A stretch of DNA of 64,000 nt from the NCBI RefSeq assembly GCF_017589465.1, contig NZ_JAELYA010000001.1, positions 992,001-1,056,000 on the forward strand, in the 5' to 3' direction. Of the stretch, positions 61,904 through 64,000 are shown one piece after another. The notes under the pieces are model-generated. The model worked only from the letters and a program-made list of their open reading frames with translations. It ran no database searches and was not told where the DNA came from. The position numbers and the translations under genes were made by a program. Positions within the stretch are counted from its first letter, which is position 1; every line of letters starts with the position of its first letter. Origin of the DNA: Pseudomonas schmalbachii. GTDB lineage: Bacteria; Pseudomonadota; Gammaproteobacteria; Pseudomonadales; Pseudomonadaceae.

Positions 61904-64000
61904 TCAGTTGCCGGCATCAAGCTGGTCGAGGTCCGGCTGGGATTGCAGCGGCAGGTGCAGGACCAGCGTCGCGCCGCGCCCGTCGATGCCCTCTTCCACC
62001 GTGATCCGCCCACCGTGCGCGCCGACCATGCCCTGGCAGATCGCCAGGCCGAGCCCGGTGCCCTGCCCGCCCCGGTCGCCACGGGCGCTGGTGTAGAACA
62101 TGTCGAAGATCTTCTCCCGCTCGTGCGCGGGAATCCCCGGCCCCTCGTCGCCGACGCTGAACCGCAGCTCCTCGCCGACCTGTTCGGCGGCGACACGCAG
62201 GCGGCCGTGGGGCGGCGAGAAGCGCGCGGCGTTCTCCAGCACGTTGACCAGCGCCTGTTCGATCAGCGCGGCGTGTACGTAGAGCAGCGGCAGGTCCGGC
62301 GGCACATGGGTTTCCACCCGGTACGGCGCGACCACCGTGCGCAGGCGGTTGAGCGCGCTGCCGACGATGTCCCCCGGCGCCACCCAGTCGCGTGACAGCT
62401 TGAGGCCGCCGTGGCCGAGGCGGGTCATGTCGAGCAGATTCTGGATGTAGCGGTCGAGGCGCTCGGATTCGTCGCGGGTGCTTTCCAGCAGCTCGCGGCG
62501 ATCCTCCGCCGGGATCGCCTCGCCGAGAGCCAGCAGGCAGTCGATCGACCCGCGCATGGCAGTAAGCGGCGTACGCAGGTCGTGGCTGACCGAGGCGAGC
62601 AAGGCGCTGCGCAGCTGTTCGGTTTCGCCATGCAGGCGGGCGGCTTCCAGGTCCTCCGCCAGTTGCGCGCGGGCCAGCGCCTGGGCCAGCGGCTGGCCAA
62701 GCGCGGCGAGCAGGCGGCGGCGCTGGCCGTCCAGCGCCCGGGCATCCAGCGGACGCACGCCGAGCAGCGCCAGCGGTCCCTCCTCCGCCGACAGCGGCAG
62801 CCACCACCAGGCGCCGCCCGGCAGGGTGCCGGTGCCCAGTCCCGCCGGCTGGTCGTGCTGCCAGGCCCAGTCGGCGGCGGCGCGCTCCTGCTCGTCGAGC
62901 TTGCGCTGCACGCCGGCCTCGACCTTCCATTCGCCGTGCGGACGGCCGAGCAGGCAGATTTCCATGTCCGCCCGGTCGCCCAAGTGCTGCGCGGCGGCCA
63001 CCATCACCGCCTGGCGGTCGGTGGCGGCGGTGAGCTTGCGCGACAGGTCGAGGAGCTGGCCGGTTTCCTCCTGGGTGTCGCGCAGGGCCTGCAGTTGCCG
63101 GCGCTGGCGGGCGGCCAGGTTGCCGGTGAGGCCGGCCATGAGGAGGAAGAACAGCAGGGTCAGCACGTCCTCTTCGCGCTGGATGGTCAGGGAGAAATGC
63201 GGCGGGATGAACAGGAAGTCGTAGGCGATGAACGACAGCACCGCACAGACCAGCGCCGGCCCCTTGCTGCTGCGTACCGCCACCAGCAGCACGGCGGCGA
63301 GGAACACCAGGGAAATGTTCGGCAGCTCCAGCAGGTGCGCCACCCCCCAGGCCAGCGCGCTGGCGCTCGCCGCCGCCACCAGCGCCAGCAGGTAGTCGAG
63401 ATGCGCCGGCTGCTGGCGCACGCGCGGGGGTGGCGAATCCTTCCCGGCCTCGCTGTCCAGCACGCTGATCTCCAGCCCGTCGCCGAGACGCAGCAGGCGC
63501 GCCGCCAGACCGCCGCCGAACAGCCGGCGATACCAGCGCTGCCGGGAGCGTCCCACCAGCAGCAGGCTGGCGCGGCGTTCGCGGGCGTGCTCGATCAGCG
63601 TGCGCGCCACCTCGCCGCCGCGCAGTTGCACCACTTCCCCGCCGAGGCGTTCGGCCAGTTGCTGGGCGTTCTGCAGGCCGAGACGGGTCTGCTCGTCACG
63701 CGACGCGCCGGTCTCGACGCTGACCAGGCTCCACGGCAGATGCCGGCGCTCCGCCACGCGGCTGGCATGGCGCACCAGCCGTTCGCTGTTGCCGCCGCCG
63801 TCCACGCCGACCAGCAGGCGTCCGCGCAACGCCGGCGCTTCGCCGCCCTGCTGGCGGTAGCGGCGCGCCAGATCGGCGTCCACCCGCGCGGCGGCGGTCT
63901 GCATCGCCAGTTCGCGCAGCGCGGTGAGGTTGGTCTGGCTGAAGAAGGCGTCGATGGCCGCGCGCGCCTGCTCCGGCACGTAGACCTTGCCCTCGCGCAG
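61904..64000 (-). CDS. kdpD: Potassium sensor kinase KdpD, N-terminal part beyond the window
   Basis: The frame is open to the right edge; 698 residues of the C-terminal portion are present. In order: the end of the KdpD sensor domain (LREGKVYVPEQA), a universal-stress-like domain (GRLLVGVDGGGNSERLVRHA), four transmembrane helices (about residues 205-300 of the fragment), a GAF-like domain, HisKA with SHDLRTPLTAMRGS, and HATPase_c with NVLENAARFSPP and GTGLGLAICQ. The full-length family is about 890 residues, so roughly 190 are missing. It precedes kdpE in the same direction. Confidence 0.95.
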   Translation of the reverse strand: MREGKVYVPEQARAAIDAFFSQTNLTALRELAMQTAAARVDADLARRYRQQGGEAPALRGRLLVGVDGGGNSERLVRHASRVAERRHLPWSLVSVETGASRDEQTRLGLQNAQQLAERLGGEVVQLRGGEVARTLIEHARERRASLLLVGRSRQRWYRRLFGGGLAARLLRLGDGLEISVLDSEAGKDSPPPRVRQQPAHLDYLLALVAAASASALAWGVAHLLELPNISLVFLAAVLLVAVRSSKGPALVCAVLSFIAYDFLFIPPHFSLTIQREEDVLTLLFFLLMAGLTGNLAARQRRQLQALRDTQEETGQLLDLSRKLTAATDRQAVMVAAAQHLGDRADMEICLLGRPHGEWKVEAGVQRKLDEQERAAADWAWQHDQPAGLGTGTLPGGAWWWLPLSAEEGPLALLGVRPLDARALDGQRRRLLAALGQPLAQALARAQLAEDLEAARLHGETEQLRSALLASVSHDLRTPLTAMRGSIDCLLALGEAIPAEDRRELLESTRDESERLDRYIQNLLDMTRLGHGGLKLSRDWVAPGDIVGSALNRLRTVVAPYRVETHVPPDLPLLYVHAALIEQALVNVLENAARFSPPHGRLRVAAEQVGEELRFSVGDEGPGIPAHEREKIFDMFYTSARGDRGGQGTGLGLAICQGMVGAHGGRITVEEGIDGRGATLVLHLPLQSQPDLDQLDAGN

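Overview
This 64 kb window is chromosomal DNA of a Pseudomonas. The base composition is high-GC. Gene content and local order resemble several separate neighbourhoods that I remember from the P. aeruginosa chromosome (phhCBA/arfB/aroP/hpd; bolA/trhO; ssu/lsfA; fpr/finR; dgkA/erdR; kdpDE and selD/mnmH), joined in a different arrangement. The species cannot be fixed from sequence reading alone. Almost every interval is dense housekeeping or metabolic DNA. No tRNA, rRNA, CRISPR array, prophage or insertion sequence was seen. The unusual parts are a curli-type amyloid locus, a heme-receptor surface-signalling locus, a protease with a small I9-like partner, and a very high load of palindromic intergenic repeats of at least five families.

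Layout. 1-9 kb: phenylalanine/tyrosine catabolism. phhA (5' cut off)-phhB-phhC run rightward, then arfB, a Tsx-like porin and a lysozyme-inhibitor lipoprotein. A leftward hpd-FAH-maiA-aroP unit follows, with a divergent AraC regulator. 10-13 kb: a 3-copy 122-bp repeat array, a XapX protein, a quinone-oxidoreductase-like protein and a LuxR regulator. 13-17.3 kb: leftward csgD, csgB and a very long csgA, with a divergent methyltransferase. 17.4-25.1 kb: ABC exporter, DsbA-like protein, trhO, bolA and a DUF2059 protein leftward, then DUF2804, fumC and an NAD(P)H oxidoreductase rightward. 25.2-30.3 kb: aqpZ, then a heme-type TonB receptor with FecR/FecI-type regulators and predicted Fur sites. 30.3-32.6 kb: an EamA exporter divergent from a threonine dehydratase. 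32.6-38.5 kb: the organosulfur locus ssuF-B-C-D-A-E with lsfA. 38.7-42 kb: DUF6316, trmO, DUF2784, yehS-like and rimO. 42.3-46.3 kb: kup, fpr and finR. 46.3-50.1 kb: dgkA, erdR, an EamA exporter, a DTW tRNA-modification enzyme, a PA3611-like protein and a DUF3820 protein. 50.2-55.9 kb: spermidine-synthase-like protein, class II DAHP synthase, SulP transporter, flavin reductase, lipoprotein and GFA protein. 56.1-64 kb: mnmH, selD, a patatin phospholipase, the protease/I9 pair, kdpE and kdpD (cut by the window end).

How the genes fit together. PhhA/PhhB/PhhC convert phenylalanine to tyrosine and then to 4-hydroxyphenylpyruvate. Hpd, MaiA and the FAH-family hydrolase carry that carbon onward, and AroP imports the amino acids. 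The homogentisate dioxygenase step is not encoded here. The ssu genes form a full sulfonate-scavenging set. Selenophosphate made by SelD feeds MnmH, and TrhO, TrmO, the DTW protein and MnmH make this window rich in tRNA-modifying enzymes. Kup and KdpDE both concern potassium uptake.

The repeats sit between nearly every operon. In at least three genes a repeat supplies the stop codon, and in trmO it appears to supply the last four codons as well.
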